42,662 nt of DNA, from NCBI GenBank assembly GCA_003021085.1, contig PXRE01000023.1, forward strand, positions 65,814-108,475, given 5' to 3'. Positions 16,143-24,841 of this stretch are shown here, piece after piece. Within the stretch, counting starts at the first letter, position 1, and the number at the start of each line of letters is the position of its first letter. The position numbers were made by a program, and so were the translations under genes. The notes under the pieces are model-generated. The model saw only the letters and a list, made by a program, of their open reading frames with translations, had not been told where the DNA came from and ran no database searches. This DNA comes from Halobacteriales archaeon QS_1_68_20. Lineage in GTDB: Archaea > Halobacteriota > Halobacteria > Halobacteriales > PXRE01.

Positions 16143-16370
16143 TCACCGTCGGTCGAGACGGGGGTATACGTATAGACCTGTCGGGATGATTGGAAAGAAA
16201 AACGAAAACACCGGCCAGGCGATCCGGTTCGGGCGGAAATTGGTCCCGCGGTGGTGACACGATGCTGCGTCGCGATACACTAGTACCGGCGTCATGAAAA
16301 ACCACAGCAACGCCAGCAGTATAGCAGAAGTGTCAGGTGACAAAACAGGTAACAACCCGGGATCAAGCAT
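16143..16370 (-). CDS. Small two-TM membrane protein, tentative
   Basis: The 75-residue frame starts with a hydrophobic helix (TSAILLALLWFFMTPVLVY), then a polar loop containing Arg, Asn and Pro (GTNFRPNRIAW) and a second helix (PVFSFFFPIIPTGLYVY) ending LDRR. This arrangement recurs in small haloarchaeal membrane proteins, and hydrophobicity aligned in one frame is unlikely by chance. Codon use is less GC-biased than that of neighbours. It lies next to two disrupted genes, so it may itself be degraded, for instance in the Cys/His loop. Confidence 0.5.
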   Translation of the reverse strand: MLDPGLLPVLSPDTSAILLALLWFFMTPVLVYRDAASCHHRGTNFRPNRIAWPVFSFFFPIIPTGLYVYPRLDRR

Positions 16371-16557
16371 ATCCCAGAAGGTAAGGATTTGTCCGCCTAA
16401 TGCCCATGTATCACCATTTCATCCGCATCTGCTGCTGTTCAAGTGCGCCTTTCATCTGTTGGACTTCCGGGGCGCTTACTTTGGACTCACCAGTATACCG
16501 TTTGCTCTCCGGCAATCACGAAGAAACGATCCACCGACTGACCTCTCGATGCTCCGG

Positions 16558-17066
16558 TTAGCGAATCGCCCCAGCCGGAACGGACGGCGTCTCACCATCC
16601 CAGGTCATCGAGTCGAGAACCTCCAGCAGGTCGTCCGTTCGGCAGTCGAACACGTTCAGCGGGTGTGCGTCGAGGAACGTCGCTTCCGTTCGCTGGACCG
16701 TCTGGCCCTGGTAATCGATCCGGAAGTGACACTCGCCGAGGTCGGGGGGGGGTCTCGTCCTGGTGCCAGCCGACCATCAACTGCCGTTCGGATTCGATCC
16801 ACCGAATCTCGTAGAAATCGTACTCGACGTTCGGCGGGACGTCGAACGAAATCCGGAGTTCGGCTTCCTGGACGGGATACGGGGCTCCGAGAAAGGCCTG
16901 GGCGTCGACCGTCGCCCGGACGCCGACCTTGTTGCCGGCCGACGTGTGGTACCAGACCTGTTCGATGGGGGGCGTCCTCGAGGTCGACCTGGGTCCCGAG
17001 TTGATTGCGTATTCGATCTAGGAGCGTCCGCTTGTCGAGGTTCGCACGGTCGGCGAAGAAGATCAT
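16558..17066 (-). pseudogene. Broken partner gene of the HTH regulator (two frameshifts)
   Basis: Reading from ATG 17066, MIFFADRANLDKRTLL continues to about residue 34, then a run of six C (plus-strand G6, 16967-16972) shifts the frame. Removing one base restores IEQVWYHTSAGNKVG and a coherent chain to WHQDETPP. There a run of nine C (16744-16752) shifts it again, and removing one base restores LGECHFRIDYQGQ through to a TAA at 16558-16560. The corrected product has 168 residues. It starts one base after the upstream gene's stop, so the two were an operon. The fold looks mainly beta; I do not know the family. A toxin-like partner is possible but unproven. Confidence 0.7.
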
Positions 17067-17067
17067 C

Positions 17068-17625
17068 CTACTGCGAGAGCGGAATCGAGGCGTCGTTCGG
17101 TTCGTCCCGGCCCGGATAGAGCGACCATGCGTCGTCGTACAACTGCAGCGCGTGTTTCAGGAGCCGCTTGTTGTCCTCGTGGCGCTCCCACCGACGGAGG
17201 ACGGTATTTCGCTGATGGACCTCGTCGCTCGATAGGCCCTCGTCGGTGAGCGTCGATTCGAGGTCTTCCCGGGAGTCGACCTCGAACTCGTCTTTCCACT
17301 CGTCGATCGCCTCCTGGCGATCCGCGATCTCTTCGCGGAGTTCCTCCCGCGTGTGATTGTTGATCAGCCCTGCGATCTGGTCGAAATACCTGAACTGGTA
17401 GTTCGGGGCATACTTCGGGTTTCCGTCGTCGCCCTCGATTGCCTGGAGTTGTCTGAACTCCGCGAGCATCTCCAGTTCGTCCTTCGCGGTCTGCCACGAG
17501 GAGGCGCCGGCTTGTTCTCTGACCTACTCGACGGACCGGGGTTCGGTGAGCGTCGTCGCGATCTCCCTGACGCGCTCCCGAGCGGACAACCCGTCGGTCC
17601 ATGAGTCCAGGCCGCGTTCGGTCAT
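17068..17625 (-). pseudogene. HTH regulator (DUF7342-like) with internal TAG
   Basis: The frame from ATG 17625 reads 33 residues, ending in LTEPRSVE, and meets TAG at 17524-17526. It then continues VREQAGASSWQTAKDELE with no further stop to 17068, about 185 codons. The N-terminal region is a winged helix (helix, turn, then the SSWQTAKDEL recognition helix), and a C-terminal helical part follows (LLKHALQLYDDA). This resembles haloarchaeal DUF7342-type regulators. The TAG sits where relatives usually have Trp (TGG), so one base change explains it. Restart at ATG 17469 would lose most of the HTH. It could be a nonsense mutation or a base error. Confidence 0.72.
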
Positions 17626-17750
17626 ACGTAGTCGTTCGTCCTTTTCTCTGTTGTATCTTTGGAGCGATCACGGATATACGAGAGAACTGACACGCAGAAC
17701 GGGTCCGAGACGACCACTGATATTTACGGTCTCCGGCCGAACCGACGGCC

Positions 17751-18860
17751 ATGAACGCGTTCCAGCAGCGCGCCAGCGACGCACAGGCCGCACTGCGCGA
17801 AGTAGGCGCCGACGGCGCCGTGCTGTTCCCGGGTTCGAACCAGTACTACGTCTCCGGCTTCCGCGACGAACCCGGCGAGCGCCACCTCCTGCTCTTTCTC
17901 CCGCAGGACGGCCACCCCGCCTTCGTCGCGCCGACGATGTACCGCGAGCAGATCGCCGACGCCACGTGGGTCGAGGACCTCCGCCTGTGGGACGACGGCG
18001 ACGACCCGATCGAGGTGATCGAGGAGGTCGCGGCCGACCTGGGCCTGCGGGGCGGCCGGGTCCTGCTGGACAACCGGATGTGGGCGCTGTTCGTGCAGGA
18101 CCTCCGCGAGGCGCTCCCGGACGCCGACTGGGGACTGGCCAGCGAGGTGTTCGACGACCTCCGGATGCGCAAGGACGACGCGGAACTCGACGCCCTCCGG
18201 CGTGCAGCCGACCTGGCCGACGACGTGAACGTCGAAGTCCGGCGGATGGGTGCGGACGCCGTCGGCATGACCGAGCGCGAACTCGCCGTCGAGATCGAGC
18301 GCCGCCTGACCGACGGCGGCGGCGAGGAAGTCTCGTTCGACACCGTTGTCGGGTCGGGACCGAACGGCGCCAAACCGCACCACCGCCACGGCGACCGCGA
18401 GATCGGACGCGGCGACCCCGTGGTACTTGACTTCGGCGCCTTCGTCGACCACTACCCCGGCGACCAGACCCGGACGGTCGTGTTCGCGGGCGACCCGCCG
18501 GAGGGGTTCCGCGACGCCTTCGAGGCGGTGCGGGCGGCCCAGCAGGCCGGCGTCGAGGCCGTCGAACCGGGCGTCCAGGCCCAGGCGGTCGACCGCGCGG
18601 CCCGCGAGGTGCTCGACGAGCGCGGCTACGGCGACGAGTTCGTCCACCGGACGGGGCACGGCGTCGGCCTGGCGGTCCACGAGGCCCCCTACCTCGTCGA
18701 GGGCAACGACCTCGAACTCGAACCCGGGATGGTGTTCAGCGTCGAACCCGGCGTCTACCTCGAGGGCGAGTTCGGGATCCGCATCGAGGACCTGGTCGTC
18801 GTGACCGAGGACGGTGCCGAGCGCTTGAACGACTCCCCGCGGACCTGGGAACCGCTCTGA
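17751..18860 (+). CDS. Xaa-Pro peptidase (M24B)
   Basis: The 369-residue protein has an N-terminal creatinase-like domain (1-145) and a C-terminal pita-bread domain with all five dimetal ligands: D227, D238, H303, E332 and E346. Typical surrounding motifs are GHGVGLAVHEAP and SVEPGVY. It cleaves dipeptides or peptides with Pro at the second position in cytoplasmic peptide turnover. The length matches short archaeal aminopeptidase P/prolidase proteins. A TATA-like ATATTTACG near 17719-17727 lies about 25 bases upstream, giving a leaderless start. Dipeptidase and aminopeptidase forms cannot be separated by eye. Confidence 0.9.
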   Translation: MNAFQQRASDAQAALREVGADGAVLFPGSNQYYVSGFRDEPGERHLLLFLPQDGHPAFVAPTMYREQIADATWVEDLRLWDDGDDPIEVIEEVAADLGLRGGRVLLDNRMWALFVQDLREALPDADWGLASEVFDDLRMRKDDAELDALRRAADLADDVNVEVRRMGADAVGMTERELAVEIERRLTDGGGEEVSFDTVVGSGPNGAKPHHRHGDREIGRGDPVVLDFGAFVDHYPGDQTRTVVFAGDPPEGFRDAFEAVRAAQQAGVEAVEPGVQAQAVDRAAREVLDERGYGDEFVHRTGHGVGLAVHEAPYLVEGNDLELEPGMVFSVEPGVYLEGEFGIRIEDLVVVTEDGAERLNDSPRTWEPL

Positions 18861-18940
18861 GTGCCACGGGTCCGTCGAGTATCGTGGACGGCCTGGCGGA
18901 CGAGAGCAGGTCCACCGGCCGCCCCCGGGGCGGGGGACCG

Positions 18941-20005
18941 TCACCGACGGCGGTCCACTAACCGGGCCGCGAGTACGACTGCGGCGACCGGGACGGCGAG
19001 TCCGAGCGGTGCGCCGGTTTCAGTCCGGTCGGTCGGCGTTTCGGGAGCGTCCGTTTCTCCGTCGTCGCCCCCTGGCGGATCATCGTGAGGGTGCGGCGTC
19101 GGGAGTTCCGCCCGGACGTCGAACGGTTCGACCTCGACGGGGTCGCCAGCGCTTCCCTCGACGTGAACTTCGTATTCGACGGCCGCTGCGTGGACGCGGT
19201 CCTCGCCATCGACGTCGGGGGTGTCGAACCCGGTGAGTTCGATCCGGACGTCGACCAGCGCGGCGTCTTCGGCGGGCGAGAGGACGACCGTGACGGTACC
19301 GGCCTCGACGGCCGTTTCGCTGACGGTCGCACCACCCGCGCTCGCGTCGGCGTCGAGGCCGTCGACCCCGACGTCGTGGGCTTCCAGGGCGGTCACGTCG
19401 ACTTCGACCGTGACGGTCTCGCTGGCCGGCTGGATCCCTTCGAGCGTCAGCGACTGGCTACCGCGGTCGAGGTAGAGGTGTCGTGACGACAGCGTCGGCG
19501 TCACCTGCTCGGGGTCGACCAGGTCGAAGCTCCGGGTGTCCCCCTCGCCCTCGGAGAAGTCGACGTCGAACTCGACGCCGGTGGCCGGGGTGGCACTGCT
19601 CGTGTCCAGGCCGGTGAGCCGGACCCCGTCGACGGCGAAGCCGGTGTTCTCGGGGGCGAAGACGAGTTCGACGACGCCGTCCTCGACCGTCGCGGCTTCG
19701 AGCGAGGCGTCCACCACGTCCGCGTCGGAGACGTCGACGGCGGCGTCGGAGACGTCGACGCCGTGGTCCTCCAGGACGCTCACGTCGATCTCGACGACCA
19801 CCTCGTCGACGTCTTCGTCGTAACCAGCGGCACGCATCGGGCCGATCACCTGTTCAGGCTCCCCGAGTACCAGGTCGTCGACCATCACGTCCGCCAGACC
19901 GTCACCGTGGGACCGGGCGGACGTCCCGTCCGCCGCACCGATCCCAGCCGGAACCGAAACGACGAGGAGGGCCACGAGCACGACCGACAGCGGGGTCGTT
20001 CGCAT
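18941..20005 (-). CDS. Secreted, membrane-anchored beta-rich protein
   Basis: The 354-residue protein has a Sec signal peptide (TTPLSVVLVALLVVSVPAG), a large acidic extracellular region with alternating VEIDVSVLE and VEVDVTALE repeats, a Thr/Asp/Pro-rich stalk (about 305-330) and a C-terminal TM helix (LGLAVPVAAVVLAARL) ending in VDRRR. The two halves carry related segments (LEDHGVDVSD and LEAHDVGVDG), suggesting duplicated domains. The stalk is a likely O-glycosylation zone. Topology resembles archaeosortase substrates, but no PGF motif is visible. The start at 20005 is the only one giving a signal peptide. Role unknown. Confidence 0.75.
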   Translation of the reverse strand: MRTTPLSVVLVALLVVSVPAGIGAADGTSARSHGDGLADVMVDDLVLGEPEQVIGPMRAAGYDEDVDEVVVEIDVSVLEDHGVDVSDAAVDVSDADVVDASLEAATVEDGVVELVFAPENTGFAVDGVRLTGLDTSSATPATGVEFDVDFSEGEGDTRSFDLVDPEQVTPTLSSRHLYLDRGSQSLTLEGIQPASETVTVEVDVTALEAHDVGVDGLDADASAGGATVSETAVEAGTVTVVLSPAEDAALVDVRIELTGFDTPDVDGEDRVHAAAVEYEVHVEGSAGDPVEVEPFDVRAELPTPHPHDDPPGGDDGETDAPETPTDRTETGAPLGLAVPVAAVVLAARLVDRRR

Positions 20006-20088
20006 GACCGACCCAACTCGGGGCGCAAGAAAAGGTCTTCTGGAGGGACAACCGACGGTTTGAGTTTCGACCGCCGGGCGTCCGCGGG

Positions 20089-20364
20089 TCAGTCGTCGAC
20101 GCCCTCGAACTGCACAACGAACCGTCGGTTCGGCGGCGGCGACACCTCCAGGCGCACGTCCTTCTCCAGGGAGTAGTACCGCCGCCGCCCCTCCATCCGG
20201 GAATCGACCAGCCCCCGCTCTTCGAGGGCCTCGAGGTGGTGGGTCGCCGTCTTGCCGTCCATGCCGACGGTCTCCATCAACTCCGAGTGGTACATGTCCC
20301 GGCGGGACAGCGCCCGCAGGATCGAGAGCCGTGCCTTCGAGCCGAGAACGTCGAGCGCGTCCAT
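20089..20364 (-). CDS. Winged-helix regulator, ArsR-like
   Basis: The 91-residue protein is one winged helix: MDALDVLGSKARLSILRAL (helix 1), a helix-turn-helix ending in GMDGKTATHHLEAL, and a wing (ERGLVDSRMEGRRRYYSL). Its C-terminus, PPPNRRFVVQFEG, may mediate dimerisation. It lacks metal-binding Cys. The 58-base gap to the divergent amphi-Trp gene contains an A/T stretch (GATAAAATTCC) shared by both promoters, so the regulator may control itself and the amphi-Trp and crcB genes. Confidence 0.82.
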   Translation of the reverse strand: MDALDVLGSKARLSILRALSRRDMYHSELMETVGMDGKTATHHLEALEERGLVDSRMEGRRRYYSLEKDVRLEVSPPPNRRFVVQFEGVDD

Positions 20365-20422
20365 TACGTGGATAAAATTCCAAAGAACGATTAAGGGTTT
20401 CGAGGGCCAACTCCCGCCTGCA

Positions 20423-20890
20423 ATGGCTGAAGTCCCCGCCCCCGAAGACGAATCGGAGCCGACGACCATCACGGACGGCTACTTCGAGGAGGAGTTCGAT
20501 GTCGACGCCGAGGCGGCAGGCGAGTTCCTGGTCACCCTCGGCGAGCAGTTGCAGGCGGACGACGAAGTGCTGGTGACCGGCGAGGGCTGGGAGATTCCAT
20601 TCCCCTTCGAGGACGAGGTCGAACTCGAAATCGAGTTCGAGGGCGAGTACGACCCCGAACTCGAGATCGAGGTCGAACTGGAGGGCCGCGCCGAGGACGA
20701 CGACGAGACCGAGGTGGACGCCGAGGGCCAAGAGGCCGACGACGAGACCGACGAGACCGACGAGGACGAGACGGTCGAGAGCGAAAGGCGGGCGCGAGTC
20801 GGGGCCTTCTTGACCCGCTGGCTGGTACCCGGAACCGTACATCGCAGATGGAGAGACGCCCGCTCGTCGCGCTGGAACTGGCCGTGTTGA
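20423..20890 (+). CDS. Amphi-Trp domain protein
   Basis: The 155-residue protein contains an amphi-Trp-like beta domain of about 75 residues: EEEFDVDAEAAGEFLVTLG, then GEGWEIPFPFEDEVELEIE and a second repeat of alternating charged and hydrophobic residues. Beyond it is a highly acidic linker (DDDETEVDAEG onward). The final 25 residues (TRWLVPGTVHRRWRDARSS) are basic and out of character, because they overlap crcB by 43 bases. The domain is common in haloarchaea and bacteria and of unknown function. GATTAAGG at 20391-20398 lies about 25 bases before the ATG. Confidence 0.75.
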   Translation: MAEVPAPEDESEPTTITDGYFEEEFDVDAEAAGEFLVTLGEQLQADDEVLVTGEGWEIPFPFEDEVELEIEFEGEYDPELEIEVELEGRAEDDDETEVDAEGQEADDETDETDEDETVESERRARVGAFLTRWLVPGTVHRRWRDARSSRWNWPC

Positions 20891-21255
20891 TCGCGCTCGG
20901 CGGTTTCGCCGGGGCGAATCTCCGGTACGCCGTCGGCCTCGCGGTCCCCGGCCTCCCCGGGACGCTGCTGGTCAACGCCGCCGGGAGCTTTGCGCTCGGC
21001 TTCCTCGTGTACGAGGCCAGGTACGCGGGAATCCTCCCGGAGCGGACCCACGTCGTCGTCGGGACCGGCTTCCTGTCGTCGTTCACCACCTACAGCACGT
21101 TCGTCCTGCAGTCCGCGCAGGCACCGCCGGCACTGCTGGTCGCGAACGTCGTCAGCACGTACGCGCTGGGGTTCGCGGGCGCCGTCGCCGGGCGTGAACT
21201 CGCCGGCGTGGTGGCCGACGGGCGGCCGACGCCTGCACGGGAGGGCGCGGACTGA
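20848..21255 (+). CDS. crcB: Fluoride channel subunit, CrcB/Fluc
   Basis: The 135-residue protein has four TM helices: ALELAVLIALGGFAGANLRY, TLLVNAAGSFALGFLVY, THVVVGTGFLSSFTTYSTF and VANVVSTYALGFAGAVAG. The Asn in VNAAGSF and the GFLSSFTTYSTF motif, with Phe residues lining the pore, mark a Fluc channel exporting fluoride. It begins inside the upstream gene and overlaps the next crcB by one base (ATGA type). Two adjacent non-identical subunits imply an obligate heterodimer with antiparallel topology, as known for paired crcB genes. Confidence 0.92.
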   Translation: MERRPLVALELAVLIALGGFAGANLRYAVGLAVPGLPGTLLVNAAGSFALGFLVYEARYAGILPERTHVVVGTGFLSSFTTYSTFVLQSAQAPPALLVANVVSTYALGFAGAVAGRELAGVVADGRPTPAREGAD

Positions 21256-21608
21256 TGGTCGACCCCGCGCACCTCGTCGGTGCCGGCGGCGCCCTCGGGG
21301 CGCTGTTGCGCCACCTCGTCGCGGAGTTCGTCGACCGCGAGGCGTTCCCGCTGGGCACCGTCGCGGTGAACGTCCTCGGGACGTTCGCACTCGGCCTGGT
21401 CACCTTCGCCGGCGCTGGCGAGGGGACGCTGTTGCTGGTCGGCATCGGCGCCTGTGGCTCGTTCACCACGTTCTCCTCGTTCTCGGTCGACGCCGTCCGC
21501 CTGTGGGAAGACGGCGAACGGACGAAAGCGATCGGCTACGCCGTCGGGACCCTCGTCGCCGCGGGCGTTGCGCTGGGAGCGGCCTGGCTGCTGGCCAGGG
21601 GTCTCTGA
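21255..21608 (+). CDS. crcB: Fluoride channel subunit, CrcB/Fluc (second)
   Basis: The 117-residue protein has four TM helices and the same core motifs: GALGALLRHLVAEF, VAVNVLGTFALGL, GACGSFTTFSSFSVDA and a C-terminal AVGTLVAAGVALGAAW helix. The Asn in AVNVLG and GSFTTFSSF are Fluc signatures. It starts at the ATG overlapping the end of the first crcB, so translation is coupled. It lacks the extended N-terminal tail of its partner, compatible with inverse insertion. The stop sits directly before the convergent trmI stop. Confidence 0.92.
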   Translation: MVDPAHLVGAGGALGALLRHLVAEFVDREAFPLGTVAVNVLGTFALGLVTFAGAGEGTLLLVGIGACGSFTTFSSFSVDAVRLWEDGERTKAIGYAVGTLVAAGVALGAAWLLARGL

Positions 21609-22337
21609 TTACTCGTTGCGCGCGACCGTCAGGTAGCCGGTGTGGCCCACACCGGCGGTCGAAGGCCGGGACCCGCGGTCGTCGAAGTCCATCTCCCGCT
21701 GGATGGTTTCGAGGCTCCTGATGGTCGAGAGACCGGCCTCTCGCGCCGCCTCGACGACCTCCCGGGTCGACTCCGCGAACGGCGAGTAGACGGCGACGAA
21801 CCCGCCGCCGGCCAGCAGGTCCGGGGCCCGCGCGACGACCGCGGGGGCGTCCTCGGTGTCCAGCGTCAGGAGGTCGAACGACTCCCCAGCCAGTTCGTCG
21901 AGGTCCTCGCACACGTCGCCGGCCCGGACCTGGACGCGCTCGGCAACGCCAGCGGTCGCCATATTCTCGCGGGCTACCTCGGCGAAGTCGGGGTCGCGCT
22001 CGTACGTGAGGACGTCCGCGCCCGCGTTTGCCAGGTGCACCGCGAGGATGCCGGTGCCCGTCCCGGCGTCCAGCACCCGGTCGCCGGCCCCCGCCCCGGT
22101 CAGCCCCATCACGAGGCCCACGTCCCGTGGCATCATCGGCGCGCCGGTCCGTTCGAGGTGGTCGAAGAGGTCCGGGCCCCGCGGCTCGCGGACTTCGAAC
22201 GGCTCCCCCAGGTGGGTTTCGAGGGTCTCCCCCGGCGTGGCGTCCTCGGGGACCTCGAGGACGCCGAGGTCGGTCTCAAGGCGGTCGCCGCGGGCCAGGA
22301 GGTACTCGCGGTCGCCGTGGACGACCAGCAGGGCCAC
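21609..22337 (-). CDS. trmI: tRNA (adenine-N1)-methyltransferase, TrmI type
   Basis: The 242-residue class I methyltransferase has an N-terminal beta domain (1-60: LLVVHGDREYLLARG), the MMPRDVGLVMG motif and an SAM-binding segment (VLDAGTGTGILAVHLANAG), followed by YERDPDFAEVARENM and LLTLDTEDAP. Archaeal TrmI methylates A57/A58 in the tRNA T loop. A usual motif Asp is present in LDT. It uses a GTG start overlapping the nac stop by one base, so the two are translationally coupled. Length is typical. Confidence 0.87.
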   Translation of the reverse strand: MALLVVHGDREYLLARGDRLETDLGVLEVPEDATPGETLETHLGEPFEVREPRGPDLFDHLERTGAPMMPRDVGLVMGLTGAGAGDRVLDAGTGTGILAVHLANAGADVLTYERDPDFAEVARENMATAGVAERVQVRAGDVCEDLDELAGESFDLLTLDTEDAPAVVARAPDLLAGGGFVAVYSPFAESTREVVEAAREAGLSTIRSLETIQREMDFDDRGSRPSTAGVGHTGYLTVARNE

Positions 22338-22711
22338 TATTCGAGTCTCTCGACGGCGGCCGCGAGGTCGCCGCCCGTCTCTTCGAGGGCCTCGCGGGCC
22401 GCCTCGTCGCTGGCGCCCGTCCGCTGGGCCACGATCTCGACGTCCTCCTCGGGCACGTCGCTCCCGGCCGCGCCCTCGTCGGTCGCCTCGCCGGCGGCCG
22501 ACTCCCGGCGCTCGGGTTCGCCGACGACCTGGTAGGTGGTCTGGCCCTGGGCCTCGATGCGGTTGACCTCCGGGCCGTCGAAGTACAGTTCCTCGCCGTC
22601 CTCCATGCGCACGAGGACCTCGGTGGCGTCGAGTTCGTCGAAGTCGACGCCCATCTGCTCCATCATCTGTTGCATCTTGCGCGGGTCGAGCCCGCCTCCT
22701 CCGCCGAACAT
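22337..22711 (-). CDS. nac: Nascent polypeptide-associated complex protein
   Basis: The 124-residue protein begins [21 protein letters not shown], the diagnostic ribosome-contacting helix of archaeal NAC. It continues with the six-strand NAC barrel (about 40-70: [21 protein letters not shown] in part) and a C-terminal UBA domain (residues 85-124: [19 protein letters not shown]). The homodimer shields nascent chains at the ribosome exit. The ATG at 22711 was chosen over one three codons upstream because homologues begin MFGG. The acidic linker (about 75-90) is longer than in thermophiles, as expected for a halophile. Confidence 0.93.
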   Translation of the reverse strand: MFGGGGGLDPRKMQQMMEQMGVDFDELDATEVLVRMEDGEELYFDGPEVNRIEAQGQTTYQVVGEPERRESAAGEATDEGAAGSDVPEEDVEIVAQRTGASDEAAREALEETGGDLAAAVERLE

Positions 22712-22817
22712 ACGTGACACCTCACGCTCCCGCGAGATAAGGCCTGTGCATTCAGCGGCGACTGCGGGGACGGCGGAGAGAAACGACGGCGACCGTCCTG
22801 GCCGGGAGAACTACCGG

Positions 22818-24068
22818 TTACTGCTGTGCGGGAGCGAGTTCGTCCAGGTCGATCTGTTCGGCCAGCAGGACGTCGGTCTGGTCGCCGACGTCGCGCTCCT
22901 CGCGGATCAGTTGCTTGAGTTTCTGCTGGGGCGCGAGGTCGCCGATGAGGACGCCGCCGATGACCTTGCCGTCCTTGAGAGCGACCCGCCGGTAGGTCCC
23001 CTCGTCGTACTTGCGCTCGACGTAGTCGTCGCCCTCGGTCGGGTGGCCGAAAGAGAGGAACGGGAAGCCGAAGTGGGTGATGGAGTACGAGGAGACCCAG
23101 CGGAACTCCTCGACCTCGTCGTCGGACGCCATGTTCTTGGCGGCGACCTGGCCCTGTTCCTTCGCGGAGCCCCACGACCCGTTCTGGGCCTGCTCGCCCA
23201 GGATGGTGTCGTGGAAGCGGGTGATGTCGCCCGCGGCGTAGACGTCCTCGACGCCGGTCTGCATGAACTCGTCGACGACGATGCCGGAGTGGTCGGCCTC
23301 GACGGGCGTGTCCTCGAGGAACTCGACGTTGAAGTCCAGGCCGATGGCGACGCCGGCCCAGTCACACTCGAAGCGCTCGCCGTTGGGGTCGATCGCGGCC
23401 TCGACGCGGCCGTCGTCGTCGACCTCGAAGCGGTCGACGCCGGAGTCGAAGACGGGTTCGACGCCCTTGCTCCGGAGGCCGTCGTGGATGATCTCGGCGC
23501 CCTCCAGCGACAGCGCGTAGCGCCACCAGCGGTTGCCCCGCATCAGGTACTTCGCGTCGATGCCCTGGGCGCCACAGACGGCCGCGAAGTCGATGCCCAG
23601 CAGGCCCGCCCCGACGATGACGCCCTGCTCGGCGTCCTCGGCGTGCTCGCGGATCCTGCGGGCGTCCTGGAAGGTCCAGAAGTGGTGGACGCCGTCGGCG
23701 TCGGCGTTCTCGACGCCGAAACTGGAGAGGCTGGTCGGCGTCCCGCCCGTGGCGACGAGCAGCTTGTCGTACTCGTAGGTGCTGCCGTCGTAGGCGTGGA
23801 CCTCGTGGGCGTCGGTGTCGACGTCCGTGACGTGGGTGTTCAGTTCGAGGTTCACGCCGCGCTCGTCGTACCAGTCCTCGCTATGGATCGAAATCGGCGC
23901 TTCGGGTAGCTTCCCCTTGGCGAACTCTTTGATGAGAATTCGGTTGTACAGGGGTTCTCCCTCGTCGGTGATGACGGTGACGTCGGCCTCCGGATCCTCC
24001 TCCCGTAAGGTCTCCGCGGCAGAACTCCCGGAGATGCCGTCACCCAGGATCACGTACGACTGGGTCAT
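22818..24068 (-). CDS. NirB/NoxA-like FAD-dependent NAD(P)H oxidoreductase
   Basis: The 416-residue protein has an N-terminal FAD fold (YVILGDGISGSSAAE), the LVATGG motif near 105-111, an NAD(P) fold (VIVGAGLLGIDFAAV), and the second FAD motif VYAAGDITRFHD around 290-301. It resembles the flavoprotein domain of NirB and rubredoxin reductases. It lacks redox-active CxxC and the siroheme domain, so it probably passes electrons from NAD(P)H to a small carrier. The ferredoxin at 2752 is not adjacent. The ATG at 24068 leads straight into the first strand. Exact partner unknown. Confidence 0.8.
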   Translation of the reverse strand: MTQSYVILGDGISGSSAAETLREEDPEADVTVITDEGEPLYNRILIKEFAKGKLPEAPISIHSEDWYDERGVNLELNTHVTDVDTDAHEVHAYDGSTYEYDKLLVATGGTPTSLSSFGVENADADGVHHFWTFQDARRIREHAEDAEQGVIVGAGLLGIDFAAVCGAQGIDAKYLMRGNRWWRYALSLEGAEIIHDGLRSKGVEPVFDSGVDRFEVDDDGRVEAAIDPNGERFECDWAGVAIGLDFNVEFLEDTPVEADHSGIVVDEFMQTGVEDVYAAGDITRFHDTILGEQAQNGSWGSAKEQGQVAAKNMASDDEVEEFRWVSSYSITHFGFPFLSFGHPTEGDDYVERKYDEGTYRRVALKDGKVIGGVLIGDLAPQQKLKQLIREERDVGDQTDVLLAEQIDLDELAPAQQ

Positions 24069-24139
24069 ATGTACTGAGGGTACAGAGCGGGGGTTGAAGT
24101 GGGTTGCTATCTGCGGATTCCGCGTGATTCGGTGCCAAC

Positions 24140-24811
24140 TTACGACTGCCCGGCCGCCAGCGCCGCGAGCGCCTCGCCGCCGCCCTCGACCAGCGGGTCG
24201 CCGTGGCCCATCGCCGCCACCTCGAAGTCCGGTGCGCGCTCGGCCAGTTCGCGAGAGCTCGCCCGCGAGCGGTCGGTGTCGAGGTTCAGGAACCACGGCG
24301 CCGTCGCCAGTGCGCCGTCGTCTTCGACGACCAGGTCGCCCAGGAACGCCACGCCGGCGTCCTCGGCCACGTAGACGGTGTGGCCGGGCGTGTGCCCCGG
24401 CGTCCGGTACGCGGCCAGCGGGCCGACCTGCTCGCCGTCGGACACCCGTTCGACCGGCCGGTCCGGTGCCGACACCAGCAACCGGAACCCGTTCTGCACG
24501 AACCCCTTCAGGGTCGTCGCGGCGGGTCGCCGCTCGCCGGTCAGGTAGCCCGCGTCGGGGTCCGGAGCGTGAATCGGTGCGTCCAGGCCGAGTTTCGACA
24601 GCGCGCCCGCGTGGTCAAGGTCGAAGTGGGTCAGCACCACGCGGTCGACGTCCGCCGGCCGGTAGCCCCCCGTCGCCAGGCCCTCGCGGATGTCGTCGGC
24701 GTTCCAGGGCATGCCTGCGTCGACCAGCACCAGTTCGTCGTCGTCCAGCAGGTACGCGTTGACCGCTCCGAGGTCGAGGTGCCAGACTCCCTCGGCGAGT
24801 TCCGTGGCCAT
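24140..24811 (-). CDS. Metallo-beta-lactamase fold hydrolase
   Basis: The 223-residue protein has an MBL fold: strand and D31 (LVLVDAGMPW), metal motif H62-F-D64-L-D66-H67, then H in RTPGHTPGHTVY, D in FLGDLVVED and H in MGHGDP. The second His of the canonical HxHxDH is Asp, a variant seen in several archaeal members that still bind two metals. The fold most resembles glyoxalase II and lactonase-like hydrolases. The stop is 71 bases before the end of the FAD gene on its other side, and the upstream flavoprotein gene is on the same strand, 30 bases away. Substrate unknown. Confidence 0.82.
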   Translation of the reverse strand: MATELAEGVWHLDLGAVNAYLLDDDELVLVDAGMPWNADDIREGLATGGYRPADVDRVVLTHFDLDHAGALSKLGLDAPIHAPDPDAGYLTGERRPAATTLKGFVQNGFRLLVSAPDRPVERVSDGEQVGPLAAYRTPGHTPGHTVYVAEDAGVAFLGDLVVEDDGALATAPWFLNLDTDRSRASSRELAERAPDFEVAAMGHGDPLVEGGGEALAALAAGQS

Positions 24812-24841
24812 GCGCGGCCGTTCGGCCGCCGTCACAAAGAG

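Noticed and set aside
17524..17526. TAG as pyrrolysine codon
   Set aside because: No sign of pyrrolysine genes in the window, and a Trp-to-stop change is simpler.
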